From the NCBI RefSeq assembly GCF_029873635.1, contig NC_080421.1, positions 38,544,617-38,608,616 on the forward strand: 64,000 bases of DNA, in the 5' to 3' direction. The stretch is from Malania oleifera (taxonomy: Eukaryota; Streptophyta; Magnoliopsida; Santalales; Ximeniaceae). A model generated the notes under the pieces. That model did no database searches. It had not been told where the DNA came from and saw only the letters and a program-made list of their open reading frames with translations. A program made the position numbers and the translations under genes. Below, in pieces: positions 1-10,399 of this stretch. The number at the start of each line of letters is the position of its first letter. Position 1 is the first letter of the stretch.

Positions 1-190
1 GGTGTAGGCACTAAGGCTAACACACGGTATTCCTCTGCCATAAGTAAGGGTATATATATATTGTGATGGGGCTGCATTGTAGTAGTCACCAGTTTCTTGC
101 TGGAATTGCATGTATGTGTTTGATTGTATGGTCGAGTGTTGAATAAGAGATGGCAAATTTCAAGGACGAAATTTTTGTAAGTGGGGAGGT
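1..190 (+). mobile_element. 3' internal end of gypsy element C' with polypurine tract
   Basis: This is the untranslated tail of a Ty3/gypsy element whose body lies left of the window. It contains the phrase seen before every gypsy 3' LTR here (AATTTCAAGGACGAAATTTT, 156-175) and then a purine run ending GGGGAGGT (183-190), the polypurine tract that primes plus-strand DNA. The LTR starts directly after it. The same tail occurs in reverse at about 8054-8100 in element C, so both belong to one family. No coding sequence is left in this part. Confidence 0.75.
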
Positions 191-262
191 TGTAAGAACC
201 TGAACCGTCAAATATGGGTTTAATTAATGAGGAGAGGGGCAAAAAGGTAATTAAATAGGCTT

Positions 263-503
263 TGTCCATGAAACCAGAGTTCTTCGACGAAGGCCCCATA
301 TTTCTCATTGATGAGGAGCAGGTGTTCGTTGATGAGGAGAAGACGAGAGGTTTTGGGAGGTGTGACGAAATTCAGGGCTCCTCAACGAGGAGAAGCCGAG
401 GGGTTTCAGAAATCTGGAAGTCCGTGGCTCGTCGATGAGGTCATGGTCTCATCGACGAGAAGACTATAAGGCCTCGTCAACGAGGACACAATTCGTCAAC
501 GAG
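263..503 (+). promoter_or_regulatory. U3 array of CGTCGACGAG-type motifs, LTR C'
   Basis: Nine or so copies of an imperfect palindrome (consensus CTCGTCGACGAG) start near 263, 282, 306, 327, 380, 430, 450, 475 and 494. Within groups the spacing is 19-25 bp. Two spacers contain the phrase GAGAAG followed by a CGAGAGG or CCGAGGGG core (337-350 and 391-402). The last motif lies about 20 bp upstream of the TATA box. Position and regular spacing suggest repeated protein-binding sites in the LTR promoter; this role is inferred. Confidence 0.7.
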
Positions 504-522
504 AACTGCTGAGTCAAGGGTA

Positions 523-530
523 CTATAAAT
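523..530 (+). promoter_or_regulatory. TATA box of LTR C'
   Basis: TATAAATA occurs directly downstream of the U3 motif array and about 40 bp upstream of a CT-rich stretch, the layout of a plant LTR promoter. It marks the likely U3/R boundary near 555-560. Confidence 0.65.
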
Positions 531-2029
531 ATCCATTTTCATTACTTCTCAGTTAAGAAATCTTATTTTCTCTCTCTATCTCTCTAGAAACTCAGCCTAC
601 TCTCTATCTCTCTACATTTCTTCACTGTACGTCACGAGAATTGTTAATCCGAAGTTACCATGAGGATCGTGGAAGGATTCTCTATAAGTTCTACGGATCA
701 GATTTTCGGTATGGCCATTTTTGGGTTTTGGCGTAAAATTGAGGTAAGGCTCGGTTTTCATTTCTGTTCCAGTAGTTTTGTAGAGAATGGAGTCGTGAGT
801 ATATTCTGTACTGTACATTGTAGGTTTTGGAACTCGGTTTTCTGTTTAGGGACCTTGGAGTTTGAGATTTGCTATTTGGGGAAAAGGTAAGGGAATTCAT
901 TTTGTGTCGGTTATTTTTGAAATCAGACTCAGTGGAACTGTGGTCCACGGTCCTGTGTGCATTTTGATTACTCATTTGGGGGGGTCTAATGGGGAAAACT
1001 ATAGGTTTTCATGATTACAGTTTTGGGAAAAATGAGGTATTGGGTTGCATCCCTGGTTTTTTGGAAACCGTATGTATTTGATGATTTATATTGTGTAATA
1101 GGGATGACCGTACCTTGACTTTATTTAAACTGTATATGTTGGGAAAACCATGATTTTAGATTTCCAAATGGGTGTGGTATGTTTGGTTATATGAGCATGC
1201 ATAGTTGTGTTTTGTGGAATGCAATTGGAATTGGGTTATGAGTTATTCCAGGTACTGAGAGTGTCCGACTTTGACAAGAGTGTCCGACTCTATATTCGAG
1301 GGCGTGAACCTTACCGGCTGATCACCGAAGGGGGTGGATCCGCCAGTTTGTACCGGTACGATGACACGGGATTCTGGGACTAGCTATGTACCAAGGACGC
1401 TGTGTATCGAGGGTCGGCTATGGGCTAACGTTGGGTATTGTGGGCCGACTAAAGGCCAAAGGGTGTGACGACATCGGGGTTGCTTGATCATGTGTGTGTG
1501 TGTGCTTGTATGCACTGTTGTGAAACTAGTACTGGAACTACATTTAATTGTGTATGTGTTGTGTATCATGATAACATTCGAATGCCACACACCGACATAA
1601 CTTATATTCTTCCTTACTGAGAGGTGTCTCACCCCTGCTGTACGTACATATTTTTCAGGCCCTTCAGGTAACCAAAGCTAGCTTCTAGGTGTAGAAGTGT
1701 AGTGGTCCGTGATTTGCGGGAGGTACTTAGGTAGGTCCTAAGCTTGTGCTCGGTGGTCTTTTGGGAGTGTTGGCTGCCACTTAGGATTGTGCTATTTTTG
1801 TGGAGTTTGACTCCTTTGTATAGACTCTAGTATGGTACCATGTATGTATAGAATGACCTTTTTCCGCTGTGCATATTCTATTGTCATTGATGTGTATAGG
1901 GTGCCAGGGAACCCCATGGGGTCGAACCCTTATTCATTGTACTGTATCTTTGGATGGTTTGTATGTTACAGGGACATGTTAGGTTATTAACTCACCCTTG
2001 CGTCCCAACACCGAGTTCAAAGCGTGACA

Positions 2030-2663
2030 ATCTAAACCCTAGAACGAAGCTAAGACACACAAGAAGAGAAGAAAACATCTTATTGAAAGAGAATAGAGAA
2101 ACTTGAGCTAATTGATATACGATTGCCTGCACTTCATTCTACACATCATCTTTGAGCAAATCAACTGAGAAAATCAGAAGGGAACTCACGTATACATTTT
2201 GTATTTCATCTTGGTATTGAGGTCTGGTGATTCAAGTTATTTTTTTTTTCAAGAGCTTCTCATCTCATCACTTGCTATTGAATATATTTAGAGAATTTGA
2301 TCTTGAGTATTTTTAACCATATAAAGATTTTGTTTGACAAGTTCATTACTTGAGAAAGTTTACTTTGCCATTGAAATATATATTTTTCAAAGAACCACTC
2401 AATTAGAAATCTATTGTTAAAATCTGCCGAGTGATAGAGAGTGAGTAAACTTTATATATTATCTAGATAATCTCACTGCTTGATAAAGGTTTTTATCATT
2501 GGTTAAAAAGATTTGTTTCTAGTGTGTGTTTATTAATAGATTTATATTTTAGATAAATTAACGCTTGATTAAATATCATTGGTATTTATAAATATACATC
2601 TTATTGAGGGATATTTTTCTGAAAAACAATAAATTCAGTTTGTGAGCATTGAACATCATTATC

Positions 2664-2706
<43 letters not shown>

Positions 2707-2998
2707 ATTGGCTCATTACAAAGTTCATTGTGTGATTGAATATTTGAAAGAAAGTAGTTGATTTTGATTGATCCAATATTCAAGATAAAGTTTGTTTTAA
2801 TAAGTTCACGTTAGATATATTTGTGCATTTTTACCAAGTGAACTAGAATCCTAAAATTCTCCAAAGTGCTTAAATATATCTTTATTTGGGAGATTAGATA
2901 AAAAGAGAATTGTGTGTTGAAGCATAATCATTCATAAAACGATTGTAACGTTACATTCATTCTGAGCTTCAAGTTTCATCTTATGATTATGTATTAGG
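2030..2998. other. AT-rich stretch without a gene; (AT)n at 2669-2704
   Basis: Nearly 1 kb between the end of LTR C' and the remnant of LTR D. No open frame of note is present. It is AT-rich with a T run near 2240 and an (AT) microsatellite. Phrases such as alternating 'gagtatttt' and 'aaagaacc' blocks recall the U5 part of copia LTRs (compare 45200-45600), so it may be the 3' part of a truncated copia LTR, but I cannot prove this by eye. Confidence 0.4.
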
Positions 2999-3068
2999 AA
3001 TTTGTTATGTTTTAAGTTAATGATAATTAATATGGTTGATTATGTAGTAAATTAAGTAGGTCGTTACA
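2999..3068 (+). repeat. Remnant of the 5' LTR of gypsy element D
   Basis: Only the last 70 bp of a 5' LTR survive. They match the end of the 3' LTR at 19575-19642 almost base for base, including the terminal GGTCGTTACA. The sequence switches abruptly at about 2998 to unrelated AT-rich DNA, so the rest of this LTR was lost by deletion or replaced. Confidence 0.75.
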
Positions 3069-3071
3069 GTT

Positions 3072-3083
3072 TGGTATCAGAGC
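3072..3083 (+). other. Primer binding site of element D (tRNA-Met type)
   Basis: TGGTATCAGAGC follows the LTR end after a 3-base gap. This is the standard initiator tRNA-Met primer site of plant LTR retrotransposons. It places the start of the internal region of D here. Confidence 0.85.
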
Positions 3084-3384
3084 CTAAGATGTTAGGTTAT
3101 GTAGACTCTAGAATGCAGCAGTAACAATAGCAAAGTATAGGATAAGGGAATTTGAGGTTTGGTTTGTAGTCTAGATGCAGAACTTCCGTGATGGTTTGTA
3201 TGTCTTTCCTGAGGTGACAATTTCAGGAAAGCCTTGGTAAACTATTGACAGGTTGGGTATCTAGGTTGCAGGATTGAACCTTGAGTTAAGATCGGGGATG
3301 ATGAATTAGTTAAGGATGTAATATACTAGTTAGATGATATGTTATGGTAATGGGGTCCTAAGTTAATTTTATTGTCTTTTTAGG

Positions 3385-5370
3385 ATGAACCCTGGAGGTA
3401 ATAGTACCCATGCTAGTGGTAATGAGGGTGCTGGGCCCTCGGGCACTGCGGGTGGTGATTCAGATGCAGTACCACGCAGTGTAGCTCAACAAGTCACAGC
3501 TAAAATTGGTAGGAACTACAGGGAGTAGGGTGGTTCATCTACAGGCCATGATAGTCCGATTGAGAAGTTTATTAAGATGAATCCTCTAGTTTTCTCAGGA
3601 GAAACTGATCCTGCAGTCACTAAAAACTAGGTGGAGGAGATTGAAAAAGTATTTGCAGTGCTATAGTGTATTGAGGAGCATAGGTTGCTGTTCGCTACGT
3701 ATAAACTGACCAGAGAGGCCGAAAGATGGTGGACGATAGTGAAACTTCTAGAGTAGCAGAGAACAGTGCCTATAGAGATGACATGGGATCGATTTAAGGA
3801 GATATTTTTTGACAGATATTTTCCAGCCTCGTCTAGAGTAGTCAAGATAGAGGAGTTCCTCAATTTGAAGTAGGGACCGCTGATAGTGCAGTAGTACGCG
3901 GCGAGGTTTATTGAATTGTCTCGCTTCGCCCCGTATATTATTGCAGATGAGACGAAGAAGGTAAGACAATTTGAAAGGATTCTGAGGAAAGAATTACATA
4001 AGCAAGTGTCGATACTAAAATTGCAAGATTTTTCCGAGTTGGTAGACAAGGCAACTATGGCAGAAGTCGGAGAGCGGTTGGAAGTTGAGGACTAAAGATA
4101 GAGGTCGACACCTTCTGATTCTCAGCAGGGGTTTCGTCATGGTTCGTGGGAAAGAGGTGGCTATTACAAGGATCAGAGGTAGGAGTCGAGGAATTATGGG
4201 TTTCAAGGTATCAGTCATTCCTAGCTTGTCAGAATTGTGGGAAAAGTCACCTGGGGAAGTGTCATGCCGAGTGTGGTATCTACTACCGATGTGGGGAGCC
4301 GGGACATATGATGAGAGATTTCCAGGCTCAGATTGTAGCTGCTCCAACTTTTAGACCCAACTTACCACTAGACTAAGAGATTGAATTACTGTAGATCTAT
4401 TGCCGAGGTCAGCACCGGTATTTAAAGCACCATACCGTATGGCTCCAATCGAATTGAAGGAATTGAAAGATCAGTTATAGGAATTGCAGGATAAGGGATT
4501 TATCAGGCCCAGTGTATCACCCTGGGGAGCCCCAATTCTATTCATGAAGAAGAAAGTTGGGACCATGAGATTGTGTATAGATTATAGGGAGATAAACAAA
4601 TTGACAATCAAGAATAAATATCCCCTTCTTAGGATCGAAGATTTATTTGATCAACTCCAGGGGACCCAGGTCTACTCCAAAATTAACCTGCGGTCTGGTT
4701 ATCATCAGGTAAAAGTTAAAGTAGAGGATGTTTCAAAAACAGCATTCCGAACCAGATATGGGTATTATGAATTTTTGGTGATGTTGTTTGGATTAACTGA
4801 TGCACTAGCAGTATTTATGGATTTAATGAATCGGGTGTTCCACTAGTACGTGGACCAATTTGTTGTGGTTTTTATTGATGATATACTGATCTACTCAAGA
4901 AGTTTTGAGGAGCTCGAGTATCTTCTGAGACTGGTGCTGCAGATATTGAGAGAAAGAAAATTGTACGCAAAATTCAAGAAATGTGAGTTCTGGTTAAGGC
5001 GGGTTACTTTCCTCGGGCATGTGATCTTTGAGGGCAGTATATTAGTTGATCCGAGTGAGATAGAGGCAGTGGTGAGTTGGGAAAGGCCTAGAAATACATA
5101 GGAGGTCAGGAGTTTTTTGGGATTGGCAGACTACTACCGACGCTTCGTGGATGGTTTCTCCATATTATCGGGTCCATTAACACGATTTACGAGAAAAAAT
5201 GTGAGGTTTGATTGGACCAATGATTGTGAGCAGAGTTTCCAGGAGTTAAAGTGATGGTTGATCTCAATACCGGTACTGGCTATTCCATCAGGGGAAGATG
5301 GATTTGTGATATACAGTGATGCATCTTTAAAGGATCTTGGATGGTGTTCAACACAGATAATAAATTTCAA
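3385..5370 (+). pseudogene. Gypsy gag-pol remnant of element D (gag, CCHC, RT, RNase H)
   Basis: This is a Ty3/gypsy polyprotein remnant. The gag start is the ATG at 3385, 317 bp after the LTR. The capsid region follows (about 3560-4080) and shows family phrases such as FDRYFP and YAARFIELSRFAP. A degenerate zinc knuckle lies at about 4230-4325 (two of its Cys are replaced by Tyr and Phe). The protease is missing: the text jumps at about 4365-4400 straight to reverse transcriptase (about 4400-5100), which keeps the catalytic FIDDILIYS at 4870-4896. The start of RNase H (YSDASLK) ends near 5340. Integrase is absent. In-frame stops are mostly TAG (near 3526, 3664, 3754, 3870, 3891, 4479, 4845, 5099), and frameshifts separate gag, knuckle and RT. 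The element is dead. Confidence 0.85.
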
Positions 5371-5384
5371 GGACGAAATTTTAT

Positions 5385-5397
5385 AAGGAGGGGAGAA
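5385..5397 (+). other. Polypurine tract before LTR A
   Basis: AAGGAGGGGAGAA lies directly before the LTR start TGTAATAACC. The conserved gypsy tail phrase (AATTTCAAGGACGAAATTTT) precedes it. Between RNase H of D and this tail there is a sharp join near 5345, so the tail probably belongs to element A and the rest of A's body was lost. Confidence 0.7.
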
Positions 5398-5476
5398 TGT
5401 AATAACCCAAAAAATTATTGAAATTAAATAATAAAAGAAGAAGGAAAGGAAAATTTCAAAAGGGCTTAAAGGCGGT

Positions 5477-5668
5477 CTCGTCGACTAATACAGGACTTCG
5501 TCGACGAGTATTCTACTGGGGATCGTCGATGTAGATATGTGTCTCTTTGACGAGAAGATACCGAGAGGGGAGTTTTTGGTAGTCTTAAATTCATCGATGA
5601 GGGGTTCATGTTCGTCGACAAACTTCCTCATGGACTCATTGACGAGATGATGTGTCTCGTCGATGAAT
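5477..5668 (+). promoter_or_regulatory. Eight-motif U3 array, LTR A
   Basis: Imperfect palindromes of the CTCGTCGACGAG type start at 5479, 5499, 5524, 5546, 5592, 5613, 5638 and 5659. The spacings are 20, 25, 22, 46, 21, 25 and 21 bp. The wide central gap holds GAGAAGATACCGAGAGG (5553-5569). The last motif is about 10 bp upstream of the TATA box. The same layout recurs in LTRs B, D and S1. A role as repeated transcription-factor sites is inferred. Confidence 0.75.
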
Positions 5669-5674
5669 CTGGGT

Positions 5675-5682
5675 CTATAAAT
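5675..5682 (+). promoter_or_regulatory. TATA box of LTR A
   Basis: TATAAATA lies about 10 bp after the last U3 motif and about 40 bp before the CT microsatellite. This is the expected LTR promoter position, with transcription starting near the CT tract. Confidence 0.7.
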
Positions 5683-5721
5683 AAGCCAAAAATTGGATTT
5701 TTTTCCACAGAAAATGCGTAG

Positions 5722-5725
<4 letters not shown>

Positions 5726-5787
<62 letters not shown>
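5726..5787 (+). repeat. (CT)n microsatellite in LTR A
   Basis: About 31 uninterrupted CT units lie 45 bp downstream of the TATA box, near the expected transcription start. The corresponding position is CT-rich in LTRs B, C', D and S1 and a long (GA)n on the + strand in C (15589-15626), so the tract grew from a CT-rich initiator region common to the family. Confidence 0.9.
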
Positions 5788-6960
5788 AAATGACCCTCTC
5801 CACTTCTCTTTTTGATTTCAGCTCCATTTCTCACCGGTTCGAAAATCTGAGGCTACCACGACGCTCTTGGAAAAGTTCTCTTCAAGTCTACCGGAGTAGA
5901 TCGTTGGTGGGGCTGATTTGAACTCCATCCCAATTTCTGGGTAAGGCTCTTTACTTAATATTTGCCTTTAACATAGTTGTAGAAAATGTAGAAGTTAAAG
6001 AAATACTAAAGTTTTGTTCAGGGAGATGTTGTTTTAGGATAATGAACGTTGAACCCTACAGGTGCAAGACTGGACTTTGTAGGGGATTTTTAGAAACCAG
6101 GTAAGGGAAATATGCTAAGTTAGGAATTTTAGCAAAGTTATAAGAAATTTTGTGTATGCTTATATATATACCGGTTTATTATCCATTTTTTTAGAATATG
6201 AGTCTTAATATTTATGTGGCCTAAGTGGATATTTGTCTGATATAGAATTTATATGGTTTTTCCAAAATATCATGATTATAGTATTTATAGATATAGATAG
6301 ATGTTTATCAGGCAGATACTTATCGAACAAGTATTATAGATATTTTTCAGACCAGCATGTTACAGTAATTACAGAATGCCATGTTTACTAAAACCATAAT
6401 ACTTAGATTTTACAGATTATATATGTCATGCCCCGAACCCGATAATGGGACCTAGGGGTGAATTATTAACTTAACCTATCCCTGTGTCATACAAAATACC
6501 AATGATATGATAATGAATGAGGGTCCGACCCCGTGGGGTTCCTGAGCACCCTATACACATTCACACATAGGACATATACACAGCAAAAAGTGTTCTCTTT
6601 ATACATACTTTGTACCATACTAGAGTTTATACAAAAGGAGTCTAGGCTCCATAATGCAAAACATTAACTCGGGTGTTAGCCCATAAACCCCAAAATGACA
6701 ACCCGATAAAGTCCTAGTACTTTCACAAGTACTTCTCGTAGTACACCGACCACTATGCTCCCAATACAAGGACGCTAGTTTCGGTTACTCGAAGGACCTA
6801 AAAAACATGTACGTACGATAGAGGTGAGACACCTCTCAGTAAAGACGATCCAAGTTATATCGGTGTGTGGCATATGAGTGTTATCATGACATAAAAACAT
6901 ATACGGTTAAAATAGTTCTAGTATTTTCACAAAATAAGCAATACAATCTGGTGTTGTCAC

Positions 6961-7110
6961 ACCCTTCGGCCAAAGCCAGACTGTTTGATGATATTTCGCA
7001 CCCTTCAGCAAAAGTCGGCAATCTGGTGATATTTCACACCCTTCGGAAAAAGCCGACAGTCTGGTGATATTTCACAGCCTTCAGCAAAAGCCAGTGCCCC
7101 TGGTAACCTG
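6961..7110. repeat. 38-bp tandem repeat in LTR C (left copy)
   Basis: Four units start at 6961, 7000, 7038 and 7076. Each contains CACCCTTCGGCAAAAGCC or a close variant followed by CTGGTGATATTTCA. Further half-units (CACCCTTCGGTAAAAAC) lie near 7160 and 7200. The right LTR has the same array at 14651-14800. Confidence 0.85.
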
Positions 7111-7838
7111 GCATAGCATCAGCCCACAGTGTTGAACTGGTGCAGATCTAGTGTTTTCACACCCTTCGGTAAAAACAGGCCGATCTAGTGGTCTTGTGCA
7201 CTCTTCGGCAAAAACTGGATATCGAACATGGAACAATTTGGAACCCTGTTCCTATTTTATTTCAGTAAAACACAACTTATGCATGTTCATATAGCCAAAC
7301 ATTCCACACCCATTTGGTAATCTAAAATCATGATTTTTCAAAAATATACAGTTTAAACAAGTCAAGGCACAACCATCCCCATAACATAATATATATCACA
7401 ATATATTCACGGTTTTCCAATGAAACTAGAGATGCAACCTAATGCCCCCCTTTTCCCAAAACTGTAACATGAAAAACCCATATGAGTAACCAAAACACAC
7501 ACATGACCATTTTGAAAATAACTGACATAAACAAAATCCCCTTACCTTTCTTCAAAACCCGAAATCTACAGTCCCTAAACAGCGAACCGAGTTTCCAAAA
7601 CCTATAAACCACAATATACAACATACTCACAATTCCATTCCCTATAAAACTACCAAAACGAAAATGAAAACTGAGCCTTACCTCGATTTTGAACCAAAAC
7701 CCGAAAACGCTTGGAACGAAGATCCGTTCCATAAATCTCGAAGAGAATCCTTCCCTAATCCATGTAGTAACGTTGGATCGATAATTCCAGCAATGTACGG
7801 TGAAGAAATCTTGAGAGAGAGATAGTGAGGTTCGAGTT

Positions 7839-7985
7839 CGTCGACAAAACGGTGGCCTCGTCGATGAGCCTGAGATTTTTGGATTCTCGAAACCTCTCGG
7901 CTTCTCCTTGCTGATGAGCTCCTACATTTCGTCACCGAACAGTAAAAGGGCCTTCGTCGACAAACTCTGGCTTCATCGACGAAGC
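7839..7985 (-). promoter_or_regulatory. Shortened U3 motif array, 3' LTR of C
   Basis: CGTCGACGAG-type motifs start at 7839, 7859, 7911, 7930, 7955 and 7974, with the CCTCTCGGCTTCTC spacer (reverse of GAGAAGCCGAGAGG) at about 7891-7905. Compared with the right LTR the TATA-proximal doublet is missing. Confidence 0.65.
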
Positions 7986-8053
7986 CTGCCAAATTACCAT
8001 TTTACCCTTCTCTTTATTTATTTGTTCCATATATTATGGTTCGGGTTCTTACA

Positions 8054-8066
8054 ACCTCCCCTCATT
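8054..8066 (-). other. Polypurine tract of element C
   Basis: On the reverse strand a purine-rich run ending GAGGGGAGGT directly precedes the LTR start TGTAAGAACC. It fits the plus-strand primer of a gypsy element. Confidence 0.7.
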
Positions 8067-8554
8067 ACAAAAATTTCATCCTCGAAATTTGTAATCTCTC
8101 ATTAACGAACTCATTCACATAACCAAACACACACTCGACTCTAGAAAGAACCAGTGGCCATTACAACGTAGCCCATTACAATGTATATATACCCTCCCTT
8201 ATGGCGGAGGAATACTGTGGTTACATACATAAACCATCTCAGGAGTTCACAGTAATACACACTCCCAATGACTAGCCACCTATTCCAATACATAGTAGGG
8301 TAATACACACATACTCGGAATAACTTTGGATACTTTCAGCATATCTCTGCTTTCAATTCCTAGGAATTTTCCTCAACCTCATGATTTTGCCACAATACCT
8401 TCCCTAACGGTATGTCCTTGGTACATAGTTTCTGAACTTTACGGTCCAGAATCTAAATGGGTACCTCTTCGTATGCTAAAGTATCCTCAATCTCTAAGTC
8501 CTCGTAACTAATAATATGCGATGGATCTGATATGTACCTCCTCGACATGGATAC

Positions 8555-9757
8555 CTAAAATACATCATGGATCCTTGAGAGTACTAGGGGTAGTGCAATC
8601 CTGTAGGCTATCGGACCCACTCGCTCAAGAACCTTGAATGGTCTGATAAACCTCGGGCTCAACTTGCCCTTCTTCCCAAATCTCATTACCCTTTTCATCG
8701 GAGCAATCCTCAGAAATACCTTACCCCCCACCTCGAATTCTAACTCACGGCGGTGAACATCCACGTAACTCTTCTGCCAACTCTGAGCAGATTTAATCCT
8801 ATCCTGGATCAAACCCACCTTCTCAGACACCTGCTGCACAAGTTTAGGTCCTAACACCTGATGTTCACCAACCTCTTCCCAATACAAAGGAGATCGACAC
8901 CTCTGACTATATAGAGCCTCGAATGGTGCCATCCCGATACTAGCCTGGAAGCTATTGTTATAAACGAACTCTACTAGTGGCATAAACTGTATCCAGCTAC
9001 CACCGAAGTCTAACACACAAGCCCACAACATATCTTCCAACATCTGTATTGTTCTCTCCGACTGTTCATCAGTCTGGGGGTGGAATGCTGAACTAAAAGT
9101 AAGCTTCGTCCTCAGTGCTTCCTATAAGCTCATCCATAATCGAGAGGTAAACCTCAGGTCTTGATCTGACACAATGGACACCGGCATCCTGTGCATTTTA
9201 ATAATCTCATGCATGTACGTGTCTGCTAGCCTACTCAAAGGGTAGCTAACCTTCATCAGTAAGAAGTGAGTAGATTTCGTCAACCTGTCCACAATCACCC
9301 AGATAGCATTCTGCCCGTGAAGTGCTGGCAGTAATCCGGTCACAAAATCCATGGAAATATGCTCCCATTTCCACTCTGGAATAGCTAAGGGCTGTAACAG
9401 CCCTTTCGGTCTCTGATGTTCAGCTTTCACTTGCTGACATGTCAGACACTTCTCCACAATCTGAGCAATTTGCCTTTTCATACCACTCCCCCATAAGGTC
9501 TCGCGCAAATCTCGATACATTTTCATACTACCCGGATGTACCATATACAAAGAACGATGCGCTTCCTCCAGAATCGTCTTTCTGATCTCGTCATCATTTG
9601 GAACACATAGTCTGGTTCCAAACCTTAAAACACCTCCTTCAGAGATGTTAAAATTCGCAGCCAACCCCTGCCGCACCTTCTCCATGGTCTTAACTAACTC
9701 TGCATCACTAGCTTGCGCAGCTTTAATATGCTCAAGTAAAGTCAGCTGGACCACCAA
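8555..9757 (-). pseudogene. Integrase and C-terminal region of element C
   Basis: Integrase inserts the cDNA into the host genome. The zinc-binding start shows HRSLYMVHPGS and CLTCQQ (HHCC type). The catalytic core shows MDFVTG, VSDQD and an SERTI-type Glu site, the D, D and E positions of retroviral-type integrases. The text after LVEFVYNNS runs into the conserved gypsy C-terminal tail (RFGKKGKLSPRF, then IRDP-type end beyond 8555). One TAG stop (near 9122, in the phrase MSL-stop-EAL where relatives have Gln) splits it into two long open parts (9757-9122 and 9043-8555). It is one of the best preserved pol segments in the window, though RT and gag are damaged. Confidence 0.85.
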
Positions 9758-9772
9758 ACTAGCAACGAAAGC

Positions 9773-10290
9773 CTAATGATCTTCGACCACCAACTTAATA
9801 CTGATGCTATCTAGATCCCGTCTGATATGATGCTGAGCAACCACTGCAGACACTACCGCATGCTCTGACTTCCAACTTAACGCATCAGCCACTACATTGG
9901 CTTTCCCCAGGTGATAACTGATGGTACAATCGTAGTCCTTGATCAGCTCAAGCCACTGTCTCTGCCTCATGTTCAACTCCTTTTGTGTGAAAAAGTACCT
10001 GAGGCTTTTGTGGTTAGTGAAAATTTCGCATTGCACACCATACAATAGTGTCGCCAGATCTTCAGTGTATATACCACAGCAGCTAACTCCAGATTATGTG
10101 TAGGGTAATTCTTCTCGTACTCCTTCAGTTGTTGAGAAGCATATGCTATTACCTCACCCTACTGCATAAGCACACATCCTAAACCTTTTAGAGATGCGTC
10201 GCTATAAATCACAAAACTACCCCCTAGAAGGAATGGTTAAAACCGGAGCAGTAACCAACCGGTGCTTCAACTCCTAAAAGCACTGCTTGC
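9773..10290 (-). pseudogene. RNase H of element C
   Basis: RNase H removes the RNA template during reverse transcription. The phrases [18 protein letters not shown] and [13 protein letters not shown] are typical of the gypsy RNase H end. The first part (10045-10290) is broken by stops; the last 90 codons are open. It lies between RT copy 1 and integrase, in the normal order. Confidence 0.8.
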
Positions 10291-10399
10291 AATCACTGGT
10301 CTATTCAAACTTCACCCCCTTTCTGTTCAATCTAGTCAGAGGCCCAGACAACTTAGAGAACCCCTCCATGAACTAACGATAATAACCCGCCAATTCTAG

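Larger units (their letters stand above)
191..2029 (+). repeat. 3' LTR of gypsy element C'
   Basis: A 1.84 kb LTR that starts TGTAAGAACC and ends GCGTGACA, so it has TG...CA ends. It is homologous to the two LTRs of element C, which lie in the opposite orientation (6424-8053 and 14114-15956). In order it holds a U3 motif array (263-503), a TATA box (523-530), a CT-rich stretch (570-615), a long R/U5 part, and the block CTTACTGAGAGGTGTCTCAC (about 1613-1632) shared with other gypsy LTRs here. The matching 5' LTR lies outside the window, so no target duplication can be checked. Confidence 0.85.
5398..6423 (+). repeat. LTR A, left part (interrupted by element C)
   Basis: A gypsy LTR beginning TGTAATAACCCAA. 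It carries the eight-motif U3 array, a TATA box (5675-5682) and a long CT microsatellite. It stops at 6423, where element C is inserted, and resumes at 15962. The 5 bp before the insertion (ATATA, 6419-6423) are repeated right after it (15957-15961), which proves a clean insertion of C into this LTR. Confidence 0.85.
6424..8053 (-). repeat. 3' LTR of element C
   Basis: A 1.63 kb LTR, TG...CA when read on the reverse strand (TGTAAGAACC... to ...GGGGCATGACA). It is about 210 bp shorter than its sister at 14114-15956. Most of the difference is one deletion of about 150 bp that removed the TATA box, the GA/CT microsatellite and the TATA-proximal motif doublet. It retains the 38-bp tandem repeats (6961-7110) and a shortened U3 array (7839-7985). 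Confidence 0.9.

Noticed and set aside
5477-5668. Short palindromic repeats at regular spacing resemble a CRISPR array
   Set aside because: The repeats are imperfect and short (10-12 bp), the spacers are conserved between copies, and they lie in U3 of plant LTRs next to TATA boxes. No cas genes are present.
5628-5834. Reverse-strand 68-codon frame with Arg-Glu repeats
   Set aside because: It is a translation of the (CT)n microsatellite of LTR A and has no independent support.
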